Assembly: GCF_009696685.2 (NCBI RefSeq)
Contig: NZ_CP102355.1
Location: 1,269,001-1,333,000, forward strand
From: Paracoccus sp. SMMA_5_TC
Lineage (GTDB): Bacteria > Pseudomonadota > Alphaproteobacteria > Rhodobacterales > Rhodobacteraceae
Reading direction: 5' to 3'
Length of the DNA: 64,000 nucleotides
Shown: positions 55,070 through 62,924 of the stretch, piece by piece
Position numbering within the stretch: position 1 is the stretch's first letter
Layout: each line of letters opens with the position of its first letter
Translations under genes and position numbers: made by a program
The notes under the pieces: model-generated
What the model was told of the DNA's origin: nothing
Seen by the model: only the letters and a program-made list of their open reading frames with translations
Databases searched by the model: none

Positions 55070-55689
55070 CCGCAGCAGAGCAGCTGCACGATCAGGCCTT
55101 GCGGTTGCTGCCCCCCGGATATGGTTGTGCGGTCCTGTCGCTGAGGGATCCGGTGCCCAAGCTGCTGCCGGCCGAGGCGGCCTGCGTGGCGCGGGCGGTC
55201 GAACATCGGCAGCGGGAATTTGCCTTGGGGCGGCTGGCGTTGCGGCGCGCCATCGCATGTGCCGGCCATGACCTGCCGGGCGACATTCCGATCCGCATGC
55301 GCCCCGATCGGCGCCCTGATCTGCCCGCTACCATCCGTGCAAGCCTGTCCCACGCAGGCGAATACTGCATTGCCGTCGCTGCCCCGGTCGGGGGCGCAAG
55401 CCCGGGTGTCGATATCGAGCCATGCGACCGCGCCTTGCCCCCCGATCTGGCGCAGGCGATGATGCCCTATCGCGCGGGCGCGGATTCTTCGCCAATACTG
55501 GCTTTTTGCGCGAAAGAGGCGATGTTCAAGGCGCAATATCCGCTGACCGGCCAGATGCTGGATTTTGGCGCAGTGCCCCTGGTCATCGCGCGCCAGAGGT
55601 TCCGGGCCTGCCTTGGTCGGCGGCTGATCGGTGGGCGCTGGGCGCGCGCGGCGGGCTATTGGCTGGCTGTCAGCCTGTGGCGCGGCTGA
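55066..55689 (+). CDS. 4'-phosphopantetheinyl transferase (EntD-type)
   Basis: A 207-residue enzyme that attaches phosphopantetheine from CoA to carrier-protein serines. The motifs are intact: RASLSHAGEYCIAV near 92, D116/E118 in GVDIEP, and FCAKEAMFKAQYP with K150, E151 and K155. It presumably activates the ACP (S1749) and PCP (S1460) encoded just upstream. Its start overlaps the NRPS stop by 4 bp, closing the coupled unit of PKS, GT2, NRPS and PPTase. The final 20 bp overlap the convergent GT4 gene. Confidence 0.92.
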   Translation: MTAAEQLHDQALRLLPPGYGCAVLSLRDPVPKLLPAEAACVARAVEHRQREFALGRLALRRAIACAGHDLPGDIPIRMRPDRRPDLPATIRASLSHAGEYCIAVAAPVGGASPGVDIEPCDRALPPDLAQAMMPYRAGADSSPILAFCAKEAMFKAQYPLTGQMLDFGAVPLVIARQRFRACLGRRLIGGRWARAAGYWLAVSLWRG

Positions 55690-56872
55690 ACAGCGCGGCC
55701 AGCTGCTGCGCCGAAATTCGGATGTCGTGACGTTCCAGAACCCGTGCGCGGGCTGCTGCGCCCATTTCGGCCAAGGTTGCGGGCGAGCAGGCGGCCGCCT
55801 GCAACATCGCCTGTGCCAGGGCAAATGCATCGCCAGCCGGAACCAGCCAGCCATCCTGACCCGGCCGGACCAGTTCGGGAATTCCGGCGATATAGGTGGC
55901 AATCACCGGGCGGGCGCAGGCCATCGCCTCCATGATCACGACTGGCAAACCTTCGGCAAAGCTGGGTGTGACCAGCACATGGGCGGCGTCGATGGCTGCG
56001 CGAACGCCGGTTTCGTCCTGCCAGCCCAGAAGTTCCACGGCCGATTCCATGCCTGCCGCGGCGATCCTGGCCTCGATCTGCGGGCGTAGCTCACCGTCGC
56101 CCACCAGCGTCAGTCGCAGATCCGGGCGCTGCTGCCAGGCCTGGGCGAAAGCCTCGACCAGCAGACCGAACCCTTTCTGCTCGGCAAAGCGGCCGATCGC
56201 CACCATCCGCAGCGGGCCATCGGGCAGCGCGCGCGGGTCGGACCAGCGCGCCATGTCCAGACCGCAATGCACGACCTGCACCTTGGAGATGTCCGCGCCT
56301 TGCGCCCAGCGATACATCTGCGACCGGCCATAGCTGCTGACCGTCACGCAAAAGCGCGCAGCGGTCAGCTTGCCCGACAGATCCAGCCGTTGCGGAGCAT
56401 CGAACTCCTCGGGGCCATGAACGGTGAAGCTGTAGCCGGGACCGCCGAGCAGATGCGCCATGGCCGCAACCCGCGTCGAATTGGTGCCGAAATGGGCGTG
56501 AACATGACCGATCCCAAGTTCTCGGGCGCGATGGGCGATCTGTGCCGCCTCTGCCAGATAGATCAGTTGGCGCAGCAGCGACGATTCGCCCTGTCGCGCC
56601 CGCTGCCAGGCCATTGCAAGCCCACTCGCCAAGGCGCGCGGATGTCGGAACAGCTGCACTACCCCCGGCAGCAGCCCCACAATGCCCCGCGCCAGGATGT
56701 GTTCGGTTCGGTCGTGTTCCGCCAGGTCGTCCGGGTCGTTCAGCGCCATGCGCTCGCCCCGCATGGCGAAGCGATGAACGCTCAAGCCCAGCGATTCGAG
56801 CGCGGCGATCTCGCGACGGATGAAGCTGTGCGACGGGCGGGGGTAGGTGTTGATCAGATAGCCGATTCGCAC
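55670..56872 (-). CDS. Glycosyltransferase family 4 (group 1)
   Basis: A 400-residue GT-B enzyme. The N-terminal acceptor domain opens RIGYLINTYPRPSHSFIRREI. HVHAHFGTN near 125 is typical of exopolysaccharide GT4 enzymes, MVAIGRFAEQKGFGLLVEAF near 220 starts the donor domain, and the E(x7)E donor motif is in TPSFAEGLPVVIMEAMACARPVIA near 305. It is convergent with the PPTase gene and shares a strand with the sugar transferase at 57277-57975. It probably extends the lipid-linked sugar that the latter starts. Confidence 0.9.
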   Translation of the reverse strand: MRIGYLINTYPRPSHSFIRREIAALESLGLSVHRFAMRGERMALNDPDDLAEHDRTEHILARGIVGLLPGVVQLFRHPRALASGLAMAWQRARQGESSLLRQLIYLAEAAQIAHRARELGIGHVHAHFGTNSTRVAAMAHLLGGPGYSFTVHGPEEFDAPQRLDLSGKLTAARFCVTVSSYGRSQMYRWAQGADISKVQVVHCGLDMARWSDPRALPDGPLRMVAIGRFAEQKGFGLLVEAFAQAWQQRPDLRLTLVGDGELRPQIEARIAAAGMESAVELLGWQDETGVRAAIDAAHVLVTPSFAEGLPVVIMEAMACARPVIATYIAGIPELVRPGQDGWLVPAGDAFALAQAMLQAAACSPATLAEMGAAARARVLERHDIRISAQQLAALFSRATG

Positions 56873-57031
56873 GCAAGGCGCCTTTCATCTGCGGCGAGAA
56901 TACAGATTTGGCCGGATTCTCGGCGCCCTTCCGCCGATCGATCCGCAGATTCGTGCCGGAATCCGGCTATGGTGCCTGTTTGAACGCCGTTTTCAAAAGT
57001 TTGTCTAGCGATTTGTAAAATCTTCGGCACT

Positions 57032-57283
57032 ATGGAACCAGACAGCTTTAAGGAGAATCGGGCGCTGATCGGTATTCTGGGCATAGGTGCGGCAACCGCG
57101 GTGGTTGTAACGTTGATCGGCGCGTCAGCCTTTGGGTTGTCGTGGATTGCCCTGCTTGCGCTTTATTCACTCAGCGGAACCGTCGCAACCCTGGTGGTTG
57201 CATGGCGGCGCATGCGGTGCATGGAATTTCATGATGACATGCGCCAGAACGCCGGAACCAAGGCCCGGCGCGCTGTTCAGTAG
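57032..57283 (+). CDS. Small two-helix membrane protein of unknown function
   Basis: An 83-residue protein with two hydrophobic segments (about 12-32 and 36-58) and a basic C-terminal tail. No ribosome site is evident, although a purine run AAGGAG occurs inside the frame just after the start; expression is therefore uncertain. The last 7 bp overlap the convergent sugar-transferase gene. Codon use resembles the neighbours. No family recognised. Confidence 0.5.
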   Translation: MEPDSFKENRALIGILGIGAATAVVVTLIGASAFGLSWIALLALYSLSGTVATLVVAWRRMRCMEFHDDMRQNAGTKARRAVQ

Positions 57284-57975
57284 CCTGTGCAGCGCAGCAC
57301 CACCCCGACAGTTCGGCCGATGATCGCCATGTCGCCGCTGAAGCTGAGATTGGCAGCGTATTGAGCATCGAAGGTGGCGCGGGCGGCAAAGCTGCTGTCG
57401 TTGCGGTCCGACACCTGCCACGGACCGGTGACGCCGGGACGCAGATGATAATAGTCTGCGCCCGGATACAGCTGTGCCTGATCCAGCATCATCGGGCGGG
57501 GACCAACCAGGCTCATGTCGCCCTTGAGCACGTTGAACAGCTGCGGCAGTTCGTCGAGCGAGGTCTTGCGCAGAAACCGACCGACGCGGGTGATGCGCGG
57601 ATCGTTCTTCAGCTTCTGGGTCAGATCCCACTCTGCCTTGGCCGCGGGGTTGACCTGCAGGTATTCGGCCAGGCGGGCGTCCGCATCCTCGACCATCGTG
57701 CGCAGTTTCCACAGGCGAAAACTGCGGCCCGAACGCCCGATGCGGGGCTGGGTATAGAACGGCTTGTCACCGTGATACCAGATCAGCAACGCCAGTCCCA
57801 GAATCAACGGGACGACGATCGGCAGCACCATCAGAACCGCGGCAACATCCAGCGGACGTTTCAGAAATCTTGCGTAAAACGAGGCAACCCCCCTCGGTTC
57901 GGCTTTATCGTTCAGCGAAGCGGTGTGCAAAAGCGTGCTGAGCGTCTCGACATCAAAATCCGAGGTGTGCCGCAT
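57277..57975 (-). CDS. Polyprenyl-phosphate sugar-1-phosphate transferase (EpsE/WbaP-type)
   Basis: A 232-residue initiating transferase that puts the first sugar phosphate on undecaprenyl phosphate. It has an N-terminal cytosolic segment (1-38), one membrane helix at about 43-65 and the catalytic domain with PRIGRSGRSFRLWKLRTM, the DDPR-like KNDPRITRVGRFLRKTSLDELPQLFNVLKGDMSLVGPRPMM block (whole signature around 120-165) and the YHLRPGVTGPWQVSDRN region. The start is the ATG ending at 57975, preceded by only a weak AGG site. This is the entry enzyme for the exopolysaccharide made here. Confidence 0.93.
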   Translation of the reverse strand: MRHTSDFDVETLSTLLHTASLNDKAEPRGVASFYARFLKRPLDVAAVLMVLPIVVPLILGLALLIWYHGDKPFYTQPRIGRSGRSFRLWKLRTMVEDADARLAEYLQVNPAAKAEWDLTQKLKNDPRITRVGRFLRKTSLDELPQLFNVLKGDMSLVGPRPMMLDQAQLYPGADYYHLRPGVTGPWQVSDRNDSSFAARATFDAQYAANLSFSGDMAIIGRTVGVVLRCTGY

Positions 57976-58303
57976 TTTATTAAACCTGTAACAATCACTA
58001 CTCGGGCAGTATAGCTTTGCATTTGAATAAAACTAGAACGAACTGGCCGACTGCCGAAAAGTATAGGTTTGTTTGTTTTCAATAGCTTGCCGGCGAGTTT
58101 TTGGGGCGATTTCCGCTGATTCCGACATCGGGGCGCCATGCTGTCCGCAACGGGTTGCGGCGCTGGCGGGCGCGATTTCAAATATGCGCAACCTATGGTT
58201 GTGCGACTGCCGTTTTAGGGATCGCGCCAATATATCCGATAATAAAAGTCGTATTGCGGTAATTCATTGGCGGGCGCCCTATGTCTGAATGCGCGCCGCC
58301 TGA
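57976..58303. other. A+T-rich regulatory intergenic region
   Basis: About 328 bp between two leftward glycan genes, much richer in A+T than the genes around it. It contains two related palindromes and, on the minus strand, a TATACT -10-like box (58008-58013) about 33 bp before the sugar-transferase start. Short open frames of 65-71 codons on both strands have no ribosome sites and are not called. Confidence 0.6.
58145..58204. promoter_or_regulatory. Two related inverted repeats, candidate operators of the sugar-transferase gene
   Basis: CCGCAAC-GG-GTTGCGG (58145-58160, perfect) and GCGCAACC-TAT-GGTTGTGC (58186-58204, one mismatch) share a CGCAAC...GTTGYG core. Their centres are about 42 bp apart, near four helical turns, so two dimers would lie on the same face of the DNA. 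Confidence 0.5.
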
Positions 58304-60352
58304 TTACTTAACCTGCCCCCATACCGGCACGGTTGCGGGTATGGGTGCGCCTGCGGGGCCGCGATCGCGGGCGTCGCCCATCGGCAGCGGCATCTCTTGC
58401 GCCTGTGTTGCGCAGCCCGGTTCCTCGTGGCAGGGGGCGAAAAGCCCGTGCTGGGTCTTGTCCCAATAAAACGGTCTGGTGACCACTTCGTAGATCGCCT
58501 TCCACGCCGCCAGGCAGCCCAGCGGAAAATACAGGTGCATGCTGGCGATCCAGGGCCACAAATGTCGATGTTCGCGGCCGCGCACCGCCCATGCGGCGAT
58601 GGCCAGGTTCAGCATCTCGGCCAGGATGAACAGGCTGAACAGCAGCGCGATGGCGTTGCCGCCCAGCCGCCCGGCCAGCATGTCGCGCATCGGATGCGGC
58701 AGGCCCAGCGCCAGCAGCCAGAAGCTCCACAGCACCGGGGCCAGCAGATATTGCGAGACCGAGGCGAAAAGCTGCACCTGCAGCGCCAGAAAGCGGCGCG
58801 GCCCGAGATCGCGCCACAGCGCTGCCGGATCGCGCATGTGAACACCCCAGGTCATCGCGAACCCCTTGAGCCAGCGCGACCTTTGCCTGATCCAGGGCAA
58901 AATGCGGCAGTTCGCCTCTTCATGGGTGACGGTATCCAGCATCAGCGTGCGATAGCCGCGACGGGCCAGGCGCACGCCCAGATCGGCGTCCTCGGTCACG
59001 TTCCACGCGTCCCAGGCGCCGATTTCCTCAAGCCGATCGCGGCGAAAGAACAGGGTGGTGCCGCCCAGGGGCACCACCAGATCCAGCGCGGCGGCCCCGG
59101 CCAGGGTGCCACGAAACCAGGCCGCGTATTCGATGGTAAAGGCTCGCGCCAGCCAATTGGTGCGGGGGTTGTAGTAATCCAGCACCCCTTGCAGGCAGAC
59201 CACGTCATCGGGTGCGGCCTGAAAGCCGCGCGCGACTTTCAGCAACTGATCCGGCTCGGGCCGGTCCTCGGCATCCCAGATGCCGATGATGCTGCCGCGG
59301 CAGAAATTCAGCGCATAGTTCAGCGCCCGTGGTTTGGTGCGCAATGGGCCGTCGGGCACTTCGACGACGCGGATCCAGGGCGGCAGCGCGGCAGCCGCCA
59401 GGGCCGCGCGGGTGGGGTGGTCGCATTCCTCGACCACCAGCAGGATGTCGAGCAGTTCGCGCGGATAGTCGAGGCGCGCCAGCCGGCCGATCAGCCGATC
59501 GGCAATGTCGGCTTCGCCGAACATCGGCACCATCACCGAAATGACCGGCAGGGGCGCCTTTGTATCGGCCGGCCTCACGGGGCTTTTGGCCGCGCGGGCC
59601 CTCTGTTGCAGGATGGCGCGAAAGGACAGCAGCTTCAGTATCGATGACAGCAGCAGCATGGTCACGCACCAGGCGGTCAGGGCGGCTATCACGCTGCGCG
59701 GCGTCAGGAACAGTCCCAATGCCACGGCCGCGATCAGGATCAGGGCCAGATGGCCGACGCGTCGTTCATTTCGGGTGCGGCAGCTTTCTTGGGCCGGAAC
59801 CCGCAATTCGGCCTGCCGGATCAGCGTGGTGCGCCGCTGGGCCAGAATGGCCTGTCGCGCGGCGGTTTCGGAACACAGCAGCATCCGCACCTGGCCCAGC
59901 GCGGCGGATAGCTGCGGGCGCAGGGCCGCGAACGCCTCGGGGCGCGAGGTGGCGATCCAGGTGACCCCGCCGATGCGCCGCCAGGGCACGATCCCTTCGG
60001 CCAGGCACAGCCTTGTGCCCAGCTGGTCGATCAGGCGCGGATCGGGGGGCAGGGCGTCCAGGTCCAGCACGCTGCTTTGCCATTGCTGCGCCAGGGCGCG
60101 GGCCAGGTCGGATTCGCTGACCCAGCCCCGCGACAGCAGGATTTGCCCCAGATGCGCTGATTGGCGTTGCTGGATCAGCACCGCCCGCAACAGGTTGCGG
60201 GGATCGACCGCGCCTTGTTCCAGCAGGATCTGCCCCAGGGGCCGCAATTCGCGGCGCACGGCGCCAGTGGCCAGGGAAACCGCGGCGGCGCCGGCGGCCG
60301 CAGAGGGCCGGGCGTCCCGCGAAAGGGGCCTTGCAAGCGCGGCGCCGGCCAT
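58304..60352 (-). CDS. Glycosyltransferase family 2 membrane protein with N-terminal MshEN (c-di-GMP-type) domain
   Basis: A 682-residue protein. Residues about 37-90 contain two 24-residue MshEN motifs (LGQILLEQGAVDPRNL... and LGQILLSRGWVSESDL...) separated by exactly five residues, the spacing known for c-di-GMP-binding MshEN domains; the usual leading Arg is Pro in the first and His in the second. Two membrane helices near 205-245 precede a processive GT2 domain with VVEECDHPT, WDAEDRPEPDQL, TEDADLG and QRSRWLKG. Three or four further helices follow. The architecture resembles cellulose-synthase-like and NfrB-type transferases. c-di-GMP may switch on glycan synthesis. A weak GGGA site precedes the ATG. 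Confidence 0.88.
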   Translation of the reverse strand: MAGAALARPLSRDARPSAAAGAAAVSLATGAVRRELRPLGQILLEQGAVDPRNLLRAVLIQQRQSAHLGQILLSRGWVSESDLARALAQQWQSSVLDLDALPPDPRLIDQLGTRLCLAEGIVPWRRIGGVTWIATSRPEAFAALRPQLSAALGQVRMLLCSETAARQAILAQRRTTLIRQAELRVPAQESCRTRNERRVGHLALILIAAVALGLFLTPRSVIAALTAWCVTMLLLSSILKLLSFRAILQQRARAAKSPVRPADTKAPLPVISVMVPMFGEADIADRLIGRLARLDYPRELLDILLVVEECDHPTRAALAAAALPPWIRVVEVPDGPLRTKPRALNYALNFCRGSIIGIWDAEDRPEPDQLLKVARGFQAAPDDVVCLQGVLDYYNPRTNWLARAFTIEYAAWFRGTLAGAAALDLVVPLGGTTLFFRRDRLEEIGAWDAWNVTEDADLGVRLARRGYRTLMLDTVTHEEANCRILPWIRQRSRWLKGFAMTWGVHMRDPAALWRDLGPRRFLALQVQLFASVSQYLLAPVLWSFWLLALGLPHPMRDMLAGRLGGNAIALLFSLFILAEMLNLAIAAWAVRGREHRHLWPWIASMHLYFPLGCLAAWKAIYEVVTRPFYWDKTQHGLFAPCHEEPGCATQAQEMPLPMGDARDRGPAGAPIPATVPVWGQVK

Positions 60353-60431
60353 GGGCGATTCCCGTTCAGCGTTGGCAACGCCCCTTCTGTCGCATGCAGA
60401 AGGTTAAGAACAGGTTAACGCCGCGGCCGCC

Positions 60432-61580
60432 TCAGGCGCGGCGGCCGCGCATCGCATCGGCAAAGCGTTGGAACAGATAGGCGCTGTCCTGCGGGCCGGG
60501 GCTGGCCTCGGGGTGATACTGCACCGAAAACACCGGCCGGTCCGCCATGCGCAAGCCGCAGTTCGAGCCGTCGAACAGGCTGACATGGGTTTCGATCACG
60601 CCCTGGGGCAGGGTCTGGGCATCGACCGCAAATCCGTGGTTCATCGAGGTGATCTCGACCTTGCCGGTTTCCAGATCCTTGACCGGATGGTTGGCGCCGT
60701 GATGGCCGTGGTTCATCTTGATCGTCCGTGCCCCCAGCGCCAGCGCGAGCATCTGGTGCCCAAGACAGATGCCAAAGATCGGCAGGTCGCGGTCCAGCAA
60801 CGCCTGGATCATCGGCACCGCATAGCTGCCGGTCGCGGCCGGATCGCCGGGGCCGTTCGACAGGAACACGCCCTCGGGGTCATGGGCCAGAACCTCTTCG
60901 GCAGTGGCGGTGGCGGGCAGCACGACCACATCGGCGCCGCTTTGCGCCAGCGACCGCAGGATGTTGCGTTTGGCGCCATAATCGATCGCCACCACGCGGA
61001 AGGGCCGCGCCTCGGCGCTGCGGCCGAACTCGCCCGGCCAGTTCCACAGGCCCTCCTGCCAGCGATAGCTCTGGCGGCAGGTGACCTCCTTGGCCAGGTC
61101 CAGACCGACAAGGCCGCTCCAGTCGCGGGCGCGGGCGACCATGGCGGCGATGTCGAAGCGACCCTGCGGATCATGCGCCAGCACCACATGCGGCGCGCCC
61201 TGCTGGCGGATGGCGCGGGTCAGCCGGCGCGTATCCACGCCGCCGATGCCGATGCGGCCGCGCCGTTCCATCCAGGCGACCAGATCGCTGCTGGCGCGCC
61301 AGTTCGACGGTTCGGTCGGATCCCATTTGACGACGATGCCCGCGGCGACGGGCTCGGGGGCCTCGTCGTCCTGTTCGGTCACGCCGGTATTGCCGATATG
61401 GGGAAAGGTGAAGGTGACGATCTGGCTGGCGTAAGAGGGATCGGTCATGATCTCCTGATAGCCGGTCATGGCGGTGTTGAAGACCAGTTCCGCCACCACC
61501 TCGCCGGTTGCGCCGAAGCCCTGGCCATAGAACACTGTCCCGTCGGCAAGTGCTAGACATGCGGTCGGCTTCTGGGTCAT
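60432..61580 (-). CDS. carA: Carbamoyl-phosphate synthase small subunit
   Basis: Glutamine amidotransferase subunit, 382 residues, which supplies ammonia to CarB for pyrimidine and arginine synthesis. The N-terminal CPSase domain opens CLALADGTVFYGQGFG. The class I amidotransferase triad is visible as C272 in GICLGHQM and the HPEASPGP histidine/glutamate. The ATG ending at 61580 is chosen because GGAGA lies 6 bp before it; an ATG two codons earlier abuts the ribosome site. No carB is in the window, as is common in alphaproteobacteria where the two are apart. Confidence 0.96.
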   Translation of the reverse strand: MTQKPTACLALADGTVFYGQGFGATGEVVAELVFNTAMTGYQEIMTDPSYASQIVTFTFPHIGNTGVTEQDDEAPEPVAAGIVVKWDPTEPSNWRASSDLVAWMERRGRIGIGGVDTRRLTRAIRQQGAPHVVLAHDPQGRFDIAAMVARARDWSGLVGLDLAKEVTCRQSYRWQEGLWNWPGEFGRSAEARPFRVVAIDYGAKRNILRSLAQSGADVVVLPATATAEEVLAHDPEGVFLSNGPGDPAATGSYAVPMIQALLDRDLPIFGICLGHQMLALALGARTIKMNHGHHGANHPVKDLETGKVEITSMNHGFAVDAQTLPQGVIETHVSLFDGSNCGLRMADRPVFSVQYHPEASPGPQDSAYLFQRFADAMRGRRA

Positions 61581-61588
61581 CGTCATTC

Positions 61589-61680
61589 TCCGGCAAAATC
61601 GGCCGGAACCTAGGTAAAGGGGGCGCGGGCGTCAAGGCGGGAAGTCGCCGCGAAGGCCGCTTGCCGGAACTTTGCCGGAA
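61589..61680. repeat. Three TTGCCGGA boxes between carA and the YqeY gene
   Basis: TTGCCGGAA occurs at 61661-61669 and 61672-61680 (11-bp period, same face of the helix). A reverse-complement copy, TCCGGCAA, is at 61589-61596, overlapping the carA ribosome site. They lie in the divergent control region and may bind a shared regulator. Confidence 0.4.
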
Positions 61681-61746
61681 GGGCACGGGTTGACGCGCCG
61701 TGCCAAGCCGGGCACCACCCGAACTTTGACTTGAAGCGAGGATCAG

Positions 61747-62226
61747 ATGGGCGACAACCGACCGGGACTGCGCGAACGCATTCTGGCTGACACCAAGGAG
61801 GCGATGAAGGCCAAGGAGACCGCCCGGCTGTCGACGCTGCGGCTGATTTCGGCTGCGATCAAGGATCGCGAGATTGCCGCCCGCGCCGAGAGCGGCGAGG
61901 ATCGCGGCCTGACCGAGGACGACCTGATCGCGATTCTGTCGCGCATGGTCAAGCAGCGCCAGGAATCGGCCCGCGCTTACGAAGAGGGCGGGCGTCTGGA
62001 ACTGGCCGAGCGCGAACAAGAGGAAATCCGGATCATTCAGAACTATCTGCCCCGGCAGCTAGACGGCGATGAGATCGTCGCCGCCGTTGACCGGGCGATT
62101 GCCGCGCTGGGGGCAGATTCGATCCGCGACATGGGCCGGGTCATGGCCGAATTGCGCAGCCGTTACGCCGGCCAGATGGATTTCGGCGCCGTCGGCCCGC
62201 TGGTCAGGGAACGGCTGATGAAATAG
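61747..62226 (+). CDS. GatB/YqeY domain protein
   Basis: A 159-residue cytosolic helical protein of the YqeY family, which resembles the C-terminal tRNA-binding part of GatB. Typical stretches are LREIL-like LRERILADTKEAMKAKETARLSTLRL at the N-terminus, DLIAILSRMVKQRQESARAYEEGGR in the middle and IRDMGRVMAELRSRYAGQMDFGAV near the end. A role in aminoacyl-tRNA quality control is suspected but not shown. It is divergent from carA, with a GAGGA ribosome site. Confidence 0.93.
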   Translation: MGDNRPGLRERILADTKEAMKAKETARLSTLRLISAAIKDREIAARAESGEDRGLTEDDLIAILSRMVKQRQESARAYEEGGRLELAEREQEEIRIIQNYLPRQLDGDEIVAAVDRAIAALGADSIRDMGRVMAELRSRYAGQMDFGAVGPLVRERLMK

Positions 62227-62239
62227 CCGCGGCCCTCGG

Positions 62240-62249
62240 CCCCCCCCCC
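62240..62249 (+). repeat. Run of ten cytosines
   Basis: A C10 homopolymer lies 14 bp after the YqeY gene and 105 bp before the DUF421 start. It is outside coding sequence. Such tracts slip during replication and are prone to sequencing error. Confidence 0.85.
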
Positions 62250-62354
62250 GGTGCCGCGCGCGCCGGTTGGGCAGCGATGCCGGGAACCCGTGGCCGTCGA
62301 GCTCGGTTTAGCCGGCACGCGCGACGGGCGCCGGTGATCACAGGGGGCGGCATC

Positions 62355-62924
62355 ATGGCCGAGGAATTGCGGCGCATCCTGCTGGGCCAGCACGAATGGC
62401 TGTTCGCGCTGGAAATCCTGTTTCGCACCACCATCATCTATTTCTACACCCTGATGCTGATGCGCTGGCTGGGCGGGCGCACGGTGGCGCAGTTGTCGAT
62501 CGTGGAATTCCTGCTGGTCATCGCCATCGGCTCGGCCGTGGGCGATTCGCTGTTCTACGATGACGTGCCGATGCTGCCGGCGATGCTGGCGATCTTTCTG
62601 GTGGCCGCCTACAACAAGCTGCTGGATCGGGCCATCCTGTCGTCGCGCCTGCTCGCGCGCCTGTTCGAGGGCTGTGCGCGCATCATCATCACCGACGGCG
62701 TGATCGACCGCGACCGGCTGGCGCGTCAGGGCATCGGCCAGGACGAACTGTTCCTGAAGCTGCGCGAGCGCGGAATCACCGATCTGGCGCAGGTCAAGTT
62801 TGCCATACTCGAGGCGAATGGCGCCATTTCGGTGCTGAAGCACGAGGATCGCCATGGCGAGGGGCTGTATCATCCGCCCGCCATCCCTGCGGCCGAGGCC
62901 ATCCGGGCGGGGGGCCGTGCATGA
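62355..62924 (+). CDS. DUF421 (YetF/YcaP-type) membrane protein
   Basis: A 189-residue protein with three membrane helices at about 18-38, 46-66 and 72-90 and a cytoplasmic C-terminal domain. It is recognised by the order FRTTIIYFYTLMLMRWLGGRTVAQLSIVEFLLVIAIGSAVGD, then IITDGVIDRDRLARQGIGQDELFLKLRERGI. Function of the family is unknown. The ATG at 62355 has AGGGGGCGG upstream and avoids an arginine-rich non-coding stretch. Its stop overlaps the next gene by 4 bp (ATGA), so both are co-translated. Confidence 0.9.
   Translation: MAEELRRILLGQHEWLFALEILFRTTIIYFYTLMLMRWLGGRTVAQLSIVEFLLVIAIGSAVGDSLFYDDVPMLPAMLAIFLVAAYNKLLDRAILSSRLLARLFEGCARIIITDGVIDRDRLARQGIGQDELFLKLRERGITDLAQVKFAILEANGAISVLKHEDRHGEGLYHPPAIPAAEAIRAGGRA

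Noticed and set aside
50354..55258. An uninterrupted 1634-codon frame on the minus strand opposite the NRPS gene
   Set aside because: It is a shadow of high-G+C codon bias; its translation is His/Gln/Arg-rich low complexity with no domain motifs, whereas the plus strand encodes intact NRPS domains.
58033..58288. Small frames of 65 and 71 codons in the intergenic region upstream of the sugar-transferase gene
   Set aside because: No ribosome sites, overlapping on opposite strands, and the DNA looks regulatory.
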